DNA of 64,000 nucleotides from Arthrobacter cheniae (GCF_003602275.1 NZ_QZVT01000006.1:124001-188000); one strand, 5' to 3'. Positions 17,622 to 27,110 are shown, numbered from the stretch's first letter. Numbers and translations: made by a program. The notes: generated from the letters alone by a model not told the origin.

Positions 17622-18647
17622 ATGAAGATCCTCGTTACCGGTGGCAGTGGCTACATCGGCTCCCATACCGTCCTCACCCTCCTCGACAGCGGCCATGACG
17701 TCGTCGTCGTCGACAACCTGCTGAACTCGACCGAGACGTCGCTGCAGCGCGTTGCGACACTCGCGGGCCGCACGCCGACGTTCCACAAGGCCGACCTCCT
17801 CGACGAGGCCCGGCTCCGGGAGATCTTCGCCGAGGAGAAGGTGGACGCCGTCATCCACTTCGCCGGCCTCAAGGCGGTCGGAGAATCCGTCGAGCAGCCG
17901 CTGTACTACTACCACAACAATGTCGGCGGCACCCTGAACCTGCTGCGCGTGATGGACGATGCCGATGTCCGCACCCTCGTCTTCAGCTCCTCCGCCACCG
18001 TCTACGGGGCGTCGGAGGAAGTCCCCCTCACGGAGAAGCTCCCGCTCGACGCCGTCAATCCCTACGGCCGCACAAAGGAACAGATCGAGGACATCCTGAC
18101 CGACCTCGGAGCGGCGGATCCGCGCTGGAGCATCGCCCTGCTGCGCTACTTCAATCCCGTGGGCGCGCATTCCTCCGGCACCATCGGTGAGGATCCCACC
18201 GGCACCCCGAACAACCTCCTGCCCTTCGTGGCGCAGGTGGCCGTGGGCCGGCGCGAGAAGGTGATGGTGTTCGGCAACGACTACCCGACGCCGGACGGTA
18301 CGGGCATCCGCGACTACATCCACGTCGTCGACCTCGCCGCAGGCCATCTCGCCGCGCTCGGCTACCTCGTCCGGCAGGGCGGGGTGCACACCTGGAACCT
18401 CGGAACCGGCAACGGCTCCTCCGTCCTCGAGGTCCTCGCCGCCTTCTCCGCGGCCGTCGGCCGGGACATCCCCTACGCATTCGCTCCCCGCCGGCCGGGT
18501 GACGCGGCCGTCAGCTACGCGGACCCGTCCTCGGCCCTCGCCGACCTCGGCTGGTCCGCGACCCGCACGCTCGCCGAGATGTGCGAGGATCACTGGCGCT
18601 GGCAGAAGCACAACCCGCAGGGGTACGCGACGGAGCAGAGCAGCTAG
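17622..18647 (+). CDS. galE: UDP-glucose 4-epimerase
   Basis: 341 residues. NAD-binding GGSGYIGSH (7-15), the catalytic Ser/Tyr/Lys of the short-chain dehydrogenase family in FSSSATVYG and NPYGRTK (about residues 145-151), and RYFNPVGAH typical of GalE. It interconverts UDP-glucose and UDP-galactose for surface polysaccharides or galactose use. It is a single-gene transcript: leaderless-type promoter before it and a strong terminator after it. Confidence 0.94.
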   Translation: MKILVTGGSGYIGSHTVLTLLDSGHDVVVVDNLLNSTETSLQRVATLAGRTPTFHKADLLDEARLREIFAEEKVDAVIHFAGLKAVGESVEQPLYYYHNNVGGTLNLLRVMDDADVRTLVFSSSATVYGASEEVPLTEKLPLDAVNPYGRTKEQIEDILTDLGAADPRWSIALLRYFNPVGAHSSGTIGEDPTGTPNNLLPFVAQVAVGRREKVMVFGNDYPTPDGTGIRDYIHVVDLAAGHLAALGYLVRQGGVHTWNLGTGNGSSVLEVLAAFSAAVGRDIPYAFAPRRPGDAAVSYADPSSALADLGWSATRTLAEMCEDHWRWQKHNPQGYATEQSS

Positions 18648-18657
18648 CACCCTCACG

Positions 18658-18701
18658 ACGACGGCGGCCGCCCACCTGGGAAGGTGGGCGGCCGCCGTCG
18701 T
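18658..18701 (+). terminator. Terminator after galE (bidirectional, shared with gltA)
   Basis: A 19-bp perfect stem (ACGACGGCGGCCGCCCACC) with a 6-nt loop lies between the convergent galE and gltA stops. The stem core ACGACGGCGGCC recurs in the terminator at 25307. Confidence 0.85.
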
Positions 18702-18726
18702 TCGAGCACGGGAATCATCAGGATGA

Positions 18727-20010
18727 TCAGCTGGCGGGGTAGTGACGTTCTCCCTCACCCGTGTATAGCTGGCGCGGACGGCCGATCTTCGTCTGCGGAT
18801 CCTGCATCATCTCGCGCCACTGGGCGATCCAGCCCGGCAGCCGACCGATGGCGAACAGCACGGTGAACATCTTCTCCGGGAAGCCCATAGCCTTGTAGAT
18901 GAGGCCCGTGTAGAAGTCCACGTTCGGGTACAGCTTCCGCTCGATGAAGTAATCATCGGCGAGCGCCTTCTCCTCGAGCCGCATCGCGATGTCGAGCAGT
19001 TCGTCGTTCCCACCGAGCTTGTTGAGGATGTCGTGGGCGGTGGCCTTGACGATCTTCGCGCGCGGGTCGTAGTTCTTGTAGACGCGGTGCCCGAAGCCCA
19101 TGAGCTTCACGCCGTCTTCCTTGTTCTTGACCTTCTCCATGAAGTCCTCGGGCTGCATGCCCTTGGTCTGGATGTCGCGCAGCATGTTCAGCACGGCCTC
19201 GTTGGCGCCGCCGTGCAGTGGACCGAAGAGTGCATTGATACCGGCGGAGACGGACGCGAACATGTTCGCGTTGGAGCTGCCGACGAGACGGACGGTCGAC
19301 GTCGAACAGTTCTGCTCGTGGTCCGCGTGCAGGATGAGCAGCAGGTCCAGGGCCTTGACCATCATCGGGTCGAGGTCGTAGGGCTCCGCAGGCAGGCCGA
19401 AGGACAGCCGCAGGAAGTTCTCCACGAGGTTCATGGAGTTGTCCGGGTAGAGCATCGGCTGGCCGATGGACTTCTTGTGGGCATAGGCCGCGATCACGGG
19501 CAGCTTGGCCATGAGGCGGAACGTCGACAGCTCCACCTGCTCGTCGTCGAACGGGTCGAGCGAGTCCTGGTAGAACGTGGACAGCGCCGAGACGGCCGAG
19601 GACAGCACGGGCATCGGGTGCGCGTCCCGGGGGAAGCCACCGAAGAAACCCTTGAGCTCCTCGTGCAGCAGCGTATGGCGGCGGATGCGCCCGTCGAACC
19701 CGGTGAGTTCCTCGGGAGTCGGCAGGTTCCCGTAGATGAGGAGGTAGGAGACCTCGAGGAAGCTGGAGTGCTTCGCCAGTTCCTCGATCGGGTACCCGCG
19801 GTAGCGCAGGATGCCGGCATCGCCGTCGATATAGGTGATCGCGGACGAGGTGGCCGCGGTGTTCATGAAGCCGGGATCATAGGTGACCTGGCCCGTCTGC
19901 TTCAGCAGCTTCGACACGTCGTAGCCGTTGTTGCCTTCGACAGCGGGCACCAGCGGCAGGCTGAGCTTCCCGCCGTCGTAATGCAGGGAGGCAGCTTTCT
20001 GCTCTGTCAT
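18727..20010 (-). CDS. gltA: Citrate synthase
   Basis: 427 residues, the usual length of type II hexameric citrate synthase. GPLHGGANEAV (catalytic His region) and GFGHRVYKNYDPRA (second catalytic His and Arg), then the C-terminal Asp region. It condenses oxaloacetate and acetyl-CoA. The ATG at 20010 has GAAGGAG upstream and starts MTEQKAASLHYDGG, so it is preferred over an in-frame start at 20055. Single gene, convergent with galE. Confidence 0.95.
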   Translation of the reverse strand: MTEQKAASLHYDGGKLSLPLVPAVEGNNGYDVSKLLKQTGQVTYDPGFMNTAATSSAITYIDGDAGILRYRGYPIEELAKHSSFLEVSYLLIYGNLPTPEELTGFDGRIRRHTLLHEELKGFFGGFPRDAHPMPVLSSAVSALSTFYQDSLDPFDDEQVELSTFRLMAKLPVIAAYAHKKSIGQPMLYPDNSMNLVENFLRLSFGLPAEPYDLDPMMVKALDLLLILHADHEQNCSTSTVRLVGSSNANMFASVSAGINALFGPLHGGANEAVLNMLRDIQTKGMQPEDFMEKVKNKEDGVKLMGFGHRVYKNYDPRAKIVKATAHDILNKLGGNDELLDIAMRLEEKALADDYFIERKLYPNVDFYTGLIYKAMGFPEKMFTVLFAIGRLPGWIAQWREMMQDPQTKIGRPRQLYTGEGERHYPAS

Positions 20011-20175
20011 TGATTCTCCTTCAGGAGCTGGAGCGAGGGTGTCACCACGAATCATCGCTACACAGGAGGACAGACGTCACTCCGGCGATCGCACATACAG
20101 CGTCAAACGCTACCGTCAGGCAGCCCTCCACCACTAATCCTGCTGACCCTCGCCGTGGAAGGAAACCAGCGCCCT

Positions 20176-21330
20176 TCAGCGGACTGCATGTGCAAGACGG
20201 CTGACGGCCGCCTCGATCCTCTCGTCGCTGCCCGTGAGTGCGACCCGGATGAAGCCCTCTCCGGCGTCACCGTAGAACACCCCGGGCCCGGCAAGGATCC
20301 CGAGATCCGCGAGCCAGCCGATCGTGTCCCAGGTCGGCCGCCCGTTCGACGCCCAGAGATACAGTCCTGCGGCCGAGCCTCGAATCGTGAAACCCGCAGC
20401 TTCGAGGGCCGGGATGAGCAGGGCACGACGACGGCGGTACAGGTCCTTCTGGTCCGCGACGTGTGCGTCGTCCCCGAGGGCCACGCGCATGGCTTCCTGC
20501 ACCGGGTACGGGACGATCATCCCGGCGTGCTTGCGCGAGTTGACGAGACTGGCGATGATCGCAGGGTCTCCTGCCGTGAAGGCAGCACGGTAGCCGGCGA
20601 GGTTGGACTGCTTGCTCAGCGAGTAGACCGCGAGCAGGAGATGGTGCGAGCCTCCGCAGACCCGGGGGTCCAGGACGCTCGGGACCGGCCGTCCGCCCTG
20701 CGCGGGATCCCAGGAATCCCAGCCGAGCTCGCCGTAGCACTCATCCGATGCGACGACGGCGCCGAGCGCGCGGGCGTCGTCGACGATGCTGCGCAGGCCG
20801 TCGACGTCGAGCACGTCGCCCGTCGGGTTGCCCGGTGAGTTGATCCAGACCAGCTTCACCCTGCTGCGGACGTCCTCGGGGAGGTCTGCAAGGGAATCGG
20901 CGGGTACGGGCGTGGCTCCGGCGAGGTGGGCACCGATGTCGTAGGTGGGGTACGCGACCGTCGGGCGCACGACGACGTCGCCCTTCCCCAGGCCGAGCAG
21001 GAGGGGCATCCAGGCCACGAGTTCCTTGGACCCGACAGTCGGCAGGATGTCGTCCGGGTCCAGTCCGCCCACTCCCCTGCGGCGCGCGAACCAGTCACTG
21101 ATCGCCCTGCGCAACGCGAGGGTACCGTGCGTCGTCGGGTAGCCGTGGGCGTCCGCGGCTGCGGCGAGCGCGTCCCGGATAAGAGTGGGCGTGGGATCGA
21201 CGGGTGTGCCGATGGACAGGTTGACGATGCCGTCCGCGTGCCGGGCGGCAACCTCCTGATAAGGAGCCATCGCGTCCCACGGGTAGTCCGGCAGATGCAG
21301 GCCGAAGGACATCGGCTCCCCGGACGCCAC
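20176..21330 (-). CDS. dapC: Succinyldiaminopimelate transaminase
   Basis: 384 residues, a fold-type I PLP aminotransferase. NSPGNPTGD (about residues 164-172), SDECYGELGW (about 195-204) and the PLP lysine in YSLSKQSNLAGYR (about K239). The actinobacterial DapC subgroup is indicated by the order fdxA-dapC. The GTG at 21330 follows the ferredoxin stop directly (TAG GTG); an ATG 18 nt further in (21312) is also possible, with GGGGAG close upstream. It acts after DapD and before DapE in diaminopimelate synthesis. Confidence 0.92.
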   Translation of the reverse strand: MASGEPMSFGLHLPDYPWDAMAPYQEVAARHADGIVNLSIGTPVDPTPTLIRDALAAAADAHGYPTTHGTLALRRAISDWFARRRGVGGLDPDDILPTVGSKELVAWMPLLLGLGKGDVVVRPTVAYPTYDIGAHLAGATPVPADSLADLPEDVRSRVKLVWINSPGNPTGDVLDVDGLRSIVDDARALGAVVASDECYGELGWDSWDPAQGGRPVPSVLDPRVCGGSHHLLLAVYSLSKQSNLAGYRAAFTAGDPAIIASLVNSRKHAGMIVPYPVQEAMRVALGDDAHVADQKDLYRRRRALLIPALEAAGFTIRGSAAGLYLWASNGRPTWDTIGWLADLGILAGPGVFYGDAGEGFIRVALTGSDERIEAAVSRLAHAVR

Positions 21331-21678
21331 CTAGGCGGGCTGGTTCTGGGGCGGGAGGGCCGCGATGATCGGGTGGTCGAAGCCCGTGTTGCCGACCTTC
21401 GCCGCTCCGCCGGGTGATCCGAGGGCCGGGCCGGTGGGGGCGGGCACGTCGAAGAACTCCACATTGGCCTTGTAGTACTCGGCCCACTGCTCGGGGGTGT
21501 CGTCCTCGTAGTAGATCGCCTCGACCGGGCACACGGGCTCGCACGCCCCGCAGTCCACGCACTCATCGGGGTGGATGTAGAGCGACCGTTCGCCCTCGTA
21601 GATGCAGTCGACAGGACACTCCTCGATACAGGCCTTGTCCTTGACATCCACGCACGGCTGCGCAATTACGTAGGTCAC
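21331..21678 (-). CDS. fdxA: Ferredoxin, 7Fe/8Fe type
   Basis: 115 residues from a GTG start (VTYVIAQPC), chosen because AAGGAAAGG lies upstream and the family begins here. The cysteine pattern CVDVKDKACIEECPVDC gives the first cluster site with the long insertion of a 3Fe-4S/4Fe-4S ferredoxin; CVDCGACEPVCPVEA is the second. The C-terminal 40 residues are the usual actinobacterial tail. It shares its message with dapC, whose start follows the stop immediately. The electron partner is unknown. Confidence 0.93.
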   Translation of the reverse strand: MTYVIAQPCVDVKDKACIEECPVDCIYEGERSLYIHPDECVDCGACEPVCPVEAIYYEDDTPEQWAEYYKANVEFFDVPAPTGPALGSPGGAAKVGNTGFDHPIIAALPPQNQPA

Positions 21679-21799
21679 TTCCCACGCCTTTCCTTGGAAC
21701 TGGGGTCGCTGACGCACCCTCGGTGCGGTCTCCAGCTTAACGCAACGGCCCACCCCAGCAGGACCGTCGGCCGGGCGGCCACCGGAAGCCCGGCGGGCC

Positions 21800-21805
21800 T
21801 ACCCT
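21800..21805 (+). promoter_or_regulatory. -10 hexamer TACCCT, leaderless start
   Basis: TACCCT ends 6 nt before the GTG at 21812; there is no Shine-Dalgarno sequence. Confidence 0.5.
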
Positions 21806-21811
21806 TGATGG

Positions 21812-22048
21812 GTGCAGACCCCCGCCGACCTCCTCGCGTCCCTCCCCCTGACCACGAGGGTCGTGGTCCGTCGCCGTCTCGACGACGGTTACACGGACTC
21901 CCTCGGGAACCTGATCGCCCTCGATGCGACCACGTGCACGGTACGGACGCGCAGGGGCGACGACGTCGTCCTGCTCACCGAGATCACGGCTGCGAAGGCG
22001 GTCCCACCTGCGCCTCCGCGCCGTACTCCGCGCCGTTCCCCGCCCTAG
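21812..22048 (+). CDS. Small SH3-like protein (resembles the N-terminal domain of Rv0428c-type GNATs)
   Basis: 78 residues from a GTG start. The beta-rich segment TRVVVRRRLDDGYTDSLGNL, then a TVRTRRGD turn and the ending AKAVPPAPPRR, matches the small SH3-like domain that precedes the acetyltransferase domain in Rv0428c-like proteins. Here it stands alone: the frame ends about 100 bp before the next gene and no acetyltransferase follows. The function is unknown. The leaderless-type promoter supports it being a real gene. Confidence 0.65.
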   Translation: MQTPADLLASLPLTTRVVVRRRLDDGYTDSLGNLIALDATTCTVRTRRGDDVVLLTEITAAKAVPPAPPRRTPRRSPP

Positions 22049-22135
22049 GGCCGGCGCCCGAACGCTTCGCATCAGGCGTGGCCACCCTTGCCGTCACAGT
22101 GGTTGGGACCTGTCAATCAATCGGTCGTGCTCACG

Positions 22136-22141
22136 TACAAT
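22136..22141 (+). promoter_or_regulatory. -10 hexamer TACAAT, leaderless start
   Basis: TACAAT ends 6 nt before the ATG of the ArsR-like gene. Confidence 0.65.
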
Positions 22142-22147
22142 CGGGGG

Positions 22148-22642
22148 ATGGACTTAGACGAGGACCTCCAGGCCCGCGGACGGGCGCTCAGCTCCCCTGT
22201 CCGGCTCCGCATCCTGCGCTTGTGCCTCCACAAGGCGAGGACCAACAAGGAGATCGCGGAGACGCTCGACCTGAACCCGGCAACAGCCCTCCACCACGTG
22301 CGGACCCTGCTGTCCACCGGCTTCCTCGCCGCCGAAGACGCCAGGACAGGCAATCGTGGCGCCAAGGAGATTCCCTACCGTGCCACCGGATTGTCCTGGC
22401 ACAGCCGCATCCCCAATTCCGCGCCCGTCCTGGTCGAGACGTTCCTGCAGGAGATCGAGGGCCTGCAGCCGTCAGACATCGATGTGTGGCGCCTCGGCGT
22501 CCGGCTCAACGATGCGAACCGCGAGGAGATGATGGGCCGCATACGGGCCGTCTTCGAGGACTACGCCGGGCGTGGTCCCGATGAGGACGGGACGGCTACG
22601 TCGATCATGCTCGCGCACCATCTGGACCGCACGGCCGACTGA
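22148..22642 (+). CDS. ArsR-like winged-helix transcription regulator
   Basis: 164 residues. Residues 8-85 are a winged helix: RALSSPVRLRILRLC, TNKEIAETLDLNPATALHHV (recognition helix) and TGFLAAEDARTG (wing). No metal-binding cysteine pair is seen in the recognition helix, so it is probably not a metal sensor. The C-terminal half (residues 90-164) is helical, with an effector or dimer role. The ATG at 22148 is chosen because of the -10 at leaderless distance. It stands alone; the target is unknown. Confidence 0.82.
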   Translation: MDLDEDLQARGRALSSPVRLRILRLCLHKARTNKEIAETLDLNPATALHHVRTLLSTGFLAAEDARTGNRGAKEIPYRATGLSWHSRIPNSAPVLVETFLQEIEGLQPSDIDVWRLGVRLNDANREEMMGRIRAVFEDYAGRGPDEDGTATSIMLAHHLDRTAD

Positions 22643-22657
22643 TACAGGGTGGTCGAC

Positions 22658-23236
22658 CTAGGTCCGCCGCGGACGCAGCAGGATGCTCCCGACCACCACG
22701 GCGCCGAGCGTCACCACGAGCACCCCGAACAGCCAGATGTTCCCGGCCAGGGCCGTTCCCGGGGCCGCTTCCGACGACCCGGTGAGGATGAGGGTCTTCG
22801 ACGACGTCGAGAGCAGTGCCACGACGCCGTAGGCGACCGCCCCGGCCACGGCGGTGATGGTGACGTTCCGCGCCCATAGCCCGCACAGCAGGAACACGCT
22901 TCCGGCGAGCACCAGTGCAGCCAGGGCCCCGGCGGGAACGTCCGTAACTCCCACGTGCAGCAACTGGCCGTGCAGCAGGGTGCCCAGGATCGCCGCCGCG
23001 ATACCTCCGGCCACGGCGGCGAGCACCGCCGCTGTGCGACCGGGCGCAGAGGCGCCGCGTGCGGTGTGATGGCCGCCCGGGACCTTACCTTCCAAATCGG
23101 GAGCAGCGTCACCCACCAGCTCCTGGGCGACGGCGGCACCCGCCGAAGCGCCGCCATTCCCGGAACCATCCGATGCCGGGAACGCCGAACGCCGGCCCTT
23201 CCCTGCAGGGAAGGTGCCGGCGGCGTCGTTTGCCAC
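22658..23236 (-). CDS. Four-helix membrane protein, function unknown
   Basis: 192 residues from a GTG start. The first 65 residues are Gly/Ala-rich and cytoplasmic. Four hydrophobic segments follow (about residues 68-90, 100-120, 123-145, 160-187), and the protein ends in the basic stretch LLRPRRT. It starts 13 nt after the typA stop, so it probably shares the typA message. No clear ribosome site was found, so the start is uncertain. No known motif. Confidence 0.65.
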   Translation of the reverse strand: MANDAAGTFPAGKGRRSAFPASDGSGNGGASAGAAVAQELVGDAAPDLEGKVPGGHHTARGASAPGRTAAVLAAVAGGIAAAILGTLLHGQLLHVGVTDVPAGALAALVLAGSVFLLCGLWARNVTITAVAGAVAYGVVALLSTSSKTLILTGSSEAAPGTALAGNIWLFGVLVVTLGAVVVGSILLRPRRT

Positions 23237-23249
23237 GGTGGTGCTGGCG

Positions 23250-25166
23250 TTACACGCGGGCGCGCGAACGGGAGGCGCGCATGCGCTCGTTCGCGTCCAG
23301 GATGACCTTGCGGATGCGGATGGTCTCCGGCGTGACCTCGACGCATTCGTCCTCGCGGGCGAACTCGAGGGATTCCTCGAGCGTCAGGTTGCGCGGCGGG
23401 GTCAGGTTCTCGAAGGTGTCGGAGGAGGCCGCACGCATATTGGTGAGCTTCTTCTCCTTCGTGATGTTGACCTCCATGTCGTCGGCGCGGGAGTTCTCGC
23501 CGACGATCATGCCCTCGTACACCTCGGAGGTGGCCTGCACGAAGAACGAGCCGCGCTCCTGCAGATTGATCATGGCGAACGGGGTCACGACACCGGCGCG
23601 GTCCGCGATCATCGAACCGTTGGTGCGGTACTCGATGTCACCGGCCCAGGGCTCGTAGCCCTCGGAGATCGATGCCGCGATGCCGGCACCGCGGGTGTCC
23701 GTCAGGAAGCGGGTGCGGAAACCGATCAAGCCTCGCGCGGGAACGATGAATTCCATGCGGACCCAGCCGGTACCGTGGTTGGCCATGTTGGTCATGCGGC
23801 CCTTGCGGGCGGCCATGAGCTGGGTGACGCCGCCGAGGTACTCCTCGGGCACGTCGATGGTCATGTGCTCCATGGGCTCGTGGAGCTTGCCGTCGATGGT
23901 CTTGGTGACCACCTGCGGCTTGCCGACCGTGAGCTCGAATCCTTCGCGGCGCATCTGCTCGACGAGGATGGCGAGGGCGAGCTCGCCGCGGCCCTGGACC
24001 TCCCAGGCGTCGGGGCGGGCGGTGGGAAGGACGCGGAGCGACACATTGCCGACCAGCTCCTTGTCGAGGCGGTCCTTGACCTGGCGCGCTGTGACCTTGG
24101 CGCCCTTGACCTTGCCCGCGAGCGGCGAGGTGTTGATACCGATGGTGACGGAGATCGCGGGGTCGTCGACGGTGATCAGGGGCAGGGGCTGGGGATTGTC
24201 GACGTCGGTCAGGGTCTCACCGATGGTGATGCCCTCGATACCGGCGACCGCGACGATCTCGCCGGGTCCGGCGGAATCGGTAGGAACACGGTCGAGCGCC
24301 CTCGTGGCGAGGAGCTCGGTGATCTTGACGGTCTTCAGCTCGCCGTTCTGGCGTGCCCAGGCGACGGTCTGGCCCTTGCGGAGGGTGCCGTTGAAGATGC
24401 GCAGGAGGGCGAGCCGGCCGAGGAACGGTGACGCATCCAAGTTGGTGACGTGAGCCTGAAGGACCCCGTTCGGGTTGTACCGGGGCGCCGGGATGTGATC
24501 GATGATCGTCTGGAACAGGGGCTCCAGGTTGTCGTTCGCGGGGATGGTGCCATCTTCGGGCTGCTCTATCGACGCGGCACCGGCGCGCGCTGCGGCGTAG
24601 ACCACGGGCACGTTCAGGATCAGGTCCAGGTCGAGGTCGGGAACCTCGTCCGCGAGGTCCGAGGCGAGGCCCAGGAGCAGGTCCATCGACTCGCTGACGA
24701 CCTCCTCGATGCGGGAGTCCGGGCGGTCGGTCTTGTTGACCAGCAGGATGACGGGGAGCTTGGCCGCGAGGGCCTTGCGGAGCACGAAGCGGGTCTGGGG
24801 CAGCGGGCCCTCGGACGCGTCGACGAGCAGCACGACGCCATCGACCATGGACAGGCCGCGCTCGACCTCACCACCGAAGTCGGCGTGGCCCGGGGTGTCG
24901 ATGACGTTGATGGTGATGGTCTCGCCCTTGGCTGCGGGACCGTCGTAGAACACGGTGGTGTTCTTCGCGAGGATGGTAATGCCCTTCTCGCGCTCGAGGT
25001 CACCGGAGTCCATGACGCGGTCGGCTACATCGCCGTGAGCCGCGAACGAGTTGGTCTGCTTCAGCATGGCGTCGACCAGGGTGGTTTTTCCGTGGTCAAC
25101 GTGAGCCACGATGGCTACGTTGCGGAGATCGCTGCGGACAGCGGTATTGCCTGTGGTTTCAGACAT
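23250..25166 (-). CDS. typA: Ribosome-associated GTPase TypA/BipA
   Basis: 638 residues, an EF-G-like translational GTPase. G1 AHVDHGKT (21-28), G3 DTPGHADFGGE, G4 NKTDRPD. Domains II, III and V follow, with the BipA-specific C-terminal domain (residues 480-610). The C-terminus is basic (NERMRASRSRARV). The role is ribosome assembly and stress adaptation. The typA-peptide transport gene neighbourhood is conserved in actinobacteria. A candidate promoter lies about 70 bp upstream. Confidence 0.95.
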   Translation of the reverse strand: MSETTGNTAVRSDLRNVAIVAHVDHGKTTLVDAMLKQTNSFAAHGDVADRVMDSGDLEREKGITILAKNTTVFYDGPAAKGETITINVIDTPGHADFGGEVERGLSMVDGVVLLVDASEGPLPQTRFVLRKALAAKLPVILLVNKTDRPDSRIEEVVSESMDLLLGLASDLADEVPDLDLDLILNVPVVYAAARAGAASIEQPEDGTIPANDNLEPLFQTIIDHIPAPRYNPNGVLQAHVTNLDASPFLGRLALLRIFNGTLRKGQTVAWARQNGELKTVKITELLATRALDRVPTDSAGPGEIVAVAGIEGITIGETLTDVDNPQPLPLITVDDPAISVTIGINTSPLAGKVKGAKVTARQVKDRLDKELVGNVSLRVLPTARPDAWEVQGRGELALAILVEQMRREGFELTVGKPQVVTKTIDGKLHEPMEHMTIDVPEEYLGGVTQLMAARKGRMTNMANHGTGWVRMEFIVPARGLIGFRTRFLTDTRGAGIAASISEGYEPWAGDIEYRTNGSMIADRAGVVTPFAMINLQERGSFFVQATSEVYEGMIVGENSRADDMEVNITKEKKLTNMRAASSDTFENLTPPRNLTLEESLEFAREDECVEVTPETIRIRKVILDANERMRASRSRARV

Positions 25167-25234
25167 GCGTTATTACTCAATTCGGTATCTGCTGCGGGGA
25201 AAGTGGCGGCGGCTGCACTGCACGCCCTGTCTCC

Positions 25235-25264
25235 AGTCTAAACGTTGGATAAAAACAGACCTAA
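25235..25264 (-). promoter_or_regulatory. Candidate typA promoter
   Basis: On the minus strand TTAGGT (-35-like, 25259-25264) and TAGACT (-10, 25235-25240) are separated by 18 nt, giving a leader of about 60 nt before typA. Confidence 0.45.
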
Positions 25265-25306
25265 TGCGACCTGTCGACGGCGCCCGGAATCCGCTGTGGG
25301 CGCACA

Positions 25307-25342
25307 ACGACGGCGGCCCTCCGCGAGGTGGGCCGCCGTCGT
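25307..25342 (-). terminator. Terminator after first oligopeptide transporter operon
   Basis: A 13-bp perfect stem (ACGACGGCGGCCC) with a 10-nt loop lies between the stop of the fused ATPase gene and the typA promoter. The stem core is the same as in the galE terminator. Confidence 0.8.
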
Positions 25343-25382
25343 CAGCTATGGGTTCACCGCCCGGATGAGGGACGGCCGCGCG

Positions 25383-27110
25383 TCAGGCGACCTCGGGCGG
25401 CAGGACGAGTCCCGCTCCGGGGATCGCTGCCAGCAGGGCCTGCGTATAGGCGGTTCCAGGGTTGTCGAACACCTCGTCGGTGGTCCCCTGCTCCACGAGC
25501 TTCCCCTTCTCCATGACGGCCACGTGGTCGGCGATCTGGCGGACCACCGCGAGGTCGTGCGTGATGAAGAGGTAGCTCAGACCGAGGTCGGACTGCAGGT
25601 CGGCGAGCAGGTTCAGGATCTGCGCCTGCACCAGCACATCGAGCGCCGAGACGGCCTCGTCGCAGATGACCACCTCCGGATCGAGGGCCAGGGCCCTGGC
25701 GATGGCCACCCGCTGCCGCTGGCCACCGGAGAGCTCGTTCGGGAAGCGCTGCATCGTGGCGGACGGCAGAGCCACCTGGTCGAGCAGCTCACGGACCTTC
25801 TTCTCGCGACTCCTCGCGTTGCCGATGCCGTGCACGCGCAACGGCTCCTCGATGGTCCGGTAGATGTTGTACATCGGATCCAGCGAGCCATAGGGGTCCT
25901 GGAAGATCGGTTGCACGCGGCGCCGGAAGTCGAACATCTCCTTCCGTCCGAGCGTGGTGATATCCACGCCGTCGAAGCGGATACTGCCCGACGTCGCGCC
26001 GTCCAGTCCGAGGACCAACTTCGCGACGGTCGACTTGCCCGAACCGGACTCGCCGACCACAGCGGTGGTGGTGCCGCGTGCGATCGAGAAGGACACTTTG
26101 TCCACGGCGGTGAAGTCGGTCGACCTGCCCCAGCTTCCGCGGATCTTGAAGACCTTGGTCAGGTCCTCGACCTCGATCACCGTGTCCAGGGACGCTGCCT
26201 TCACGACGGCAGGCGCCAGCAGGTCCCTCGTCTCGATGCCGGCCCTCTTCGCCGATTCGATGCGCCGTGACGCGATCGACGGCGCGGACGCCACGAGCTT
26301 CTGTGTGTACGGGTGGCGCGGGTTGGTCAACAGCTCGAGCGCAGGACCGGCCTCGACGACCTGGCCCTTGTACATGACGATCACCTTGTGGGCGCGCTCG
26401 GCGGCGAGCCCGAGGTCATGCGTGATGAGCAGGACGGCGGTGCCGAGCTCCTCCGTCATGGTGTCGAGGTGGTCCAGGATCTGCCGCTGCACGGTCACGT
26501 CGAGGGCCGATGTCGGCTCGTCGGCAATGAGCAGGCGGGGGCGGCAGGACAGGCCTATGGCGATCAGGGCGCGCTGGCGCATACCGCCCGAGAATTCGTG
26601 CGGGTACTGGTTGGCGCGGGACTCGGCGTCGGGCAGTCCCGCTTCCGAGAGCACCTTCGCCACGTCCTGGGTGCCGCTGGGCAGGCCGTTGGCCTTCAGT
26701 GTCTCCTTCACCTGGAATCCGATCTTCCACACCGGGTTCAGGTTGGACATCGGGTCCTGGGGCACCATGCCGATCGACGAACCGCGAAGCTCGACGATGC
26801 GCTTCTCCGAGGCGGAGGTGATGTCCTCGCCATCGAAGATGATGCTGCCGTTCGAGACGCGCCCGTTGGCGGGCAGCAGCCCGATGGCAGCCAGCGCGGT
26901 CGTCGACTTGCCCGAACCCGATTCACCCACGATCGCGACGGTCTCACCGGGCATCACCGTGAGATGTGCGTTCCGCACCGCCTCGACCTCCCCGTTCGAC
27001 GTCGAGAAGGTGATGGCGAGGTCGCGGAGCTCCAGCAGCGGCGTCGGCAGGTCGGACGTGGCCGGCGTCGCCGAGGACCGGGTCGTGTCATCTCTCATGC
27101 TGCTGCTCAT
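25383..27110 (-). CDS. Oligopeptide ABC transporter, fused double ATPase (DppD-DppF type), system 1
   Basis: 575 residues with two complete ATP-binding domains. First: Walker A GESGSGKST (62-70), FSGGMRQR (173-180), [12 protein letters not shown] (193-204). Second: GESGSGKST (353-361), LSGGQRQR in the second half, and a DEAVSALD Walker B. Each half ends with the oligopeptide-type extension (NPRHPYTQ, NPGTAYTQ). One gene thus replaces the separate D and F subunits. It is last in the operon SBP-permease B-permease C-ATPase, overlapping permease C by 4 nt. Confidence 0.92.
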   Translation of the reverse strand: MSSSMRDDTTRSSATPATSDLPTPLLELRDLAITFSTSNGEVEAVRNAHLTVMPGETVAIVGESGSGKSTTALAAIGLLPANGRVSNGSIIFDGEDITSASEKRIVELRGSSIGMVPQDPMSNLNPVWKIGFQVKETLKANGLPSGTQDVAKVLSEAGLPDAESRANQYPHEFSGGMRQRALIAIGLSCRPRLLIADEPTSALDVTVQRQILDHLDTMTEELGTAVLLITHDLGLAAERAHKVIVMYKGQVVEAGPALELLTNPRHPYTQKLVASAPSIASRRIESAKRAGIETRDLLAPAVVKAASLDTVIEVEDLTKVFKIRGSWGRSTDFTAVDKVSFSIARGTTTAVVGESGSGKSTVAKLVLGLDGATSGSIRFDGVDITTLGRKEMFDFRRRVQPIFQDPYGSLDPMYNIYRTIEEPLRVHGIGNARSREKKVRELLDQVALPSATMQRFPNELSGGQRQRVAIARALALDPEVVICDEAVSALDVLVQAQILNLLADLQSDLGLSYLFITHDLAVVRQIADHVAVMEKGKLVEQGTTDEVFDNPGTAYTQALLAAIPGAGLVLPPEVA

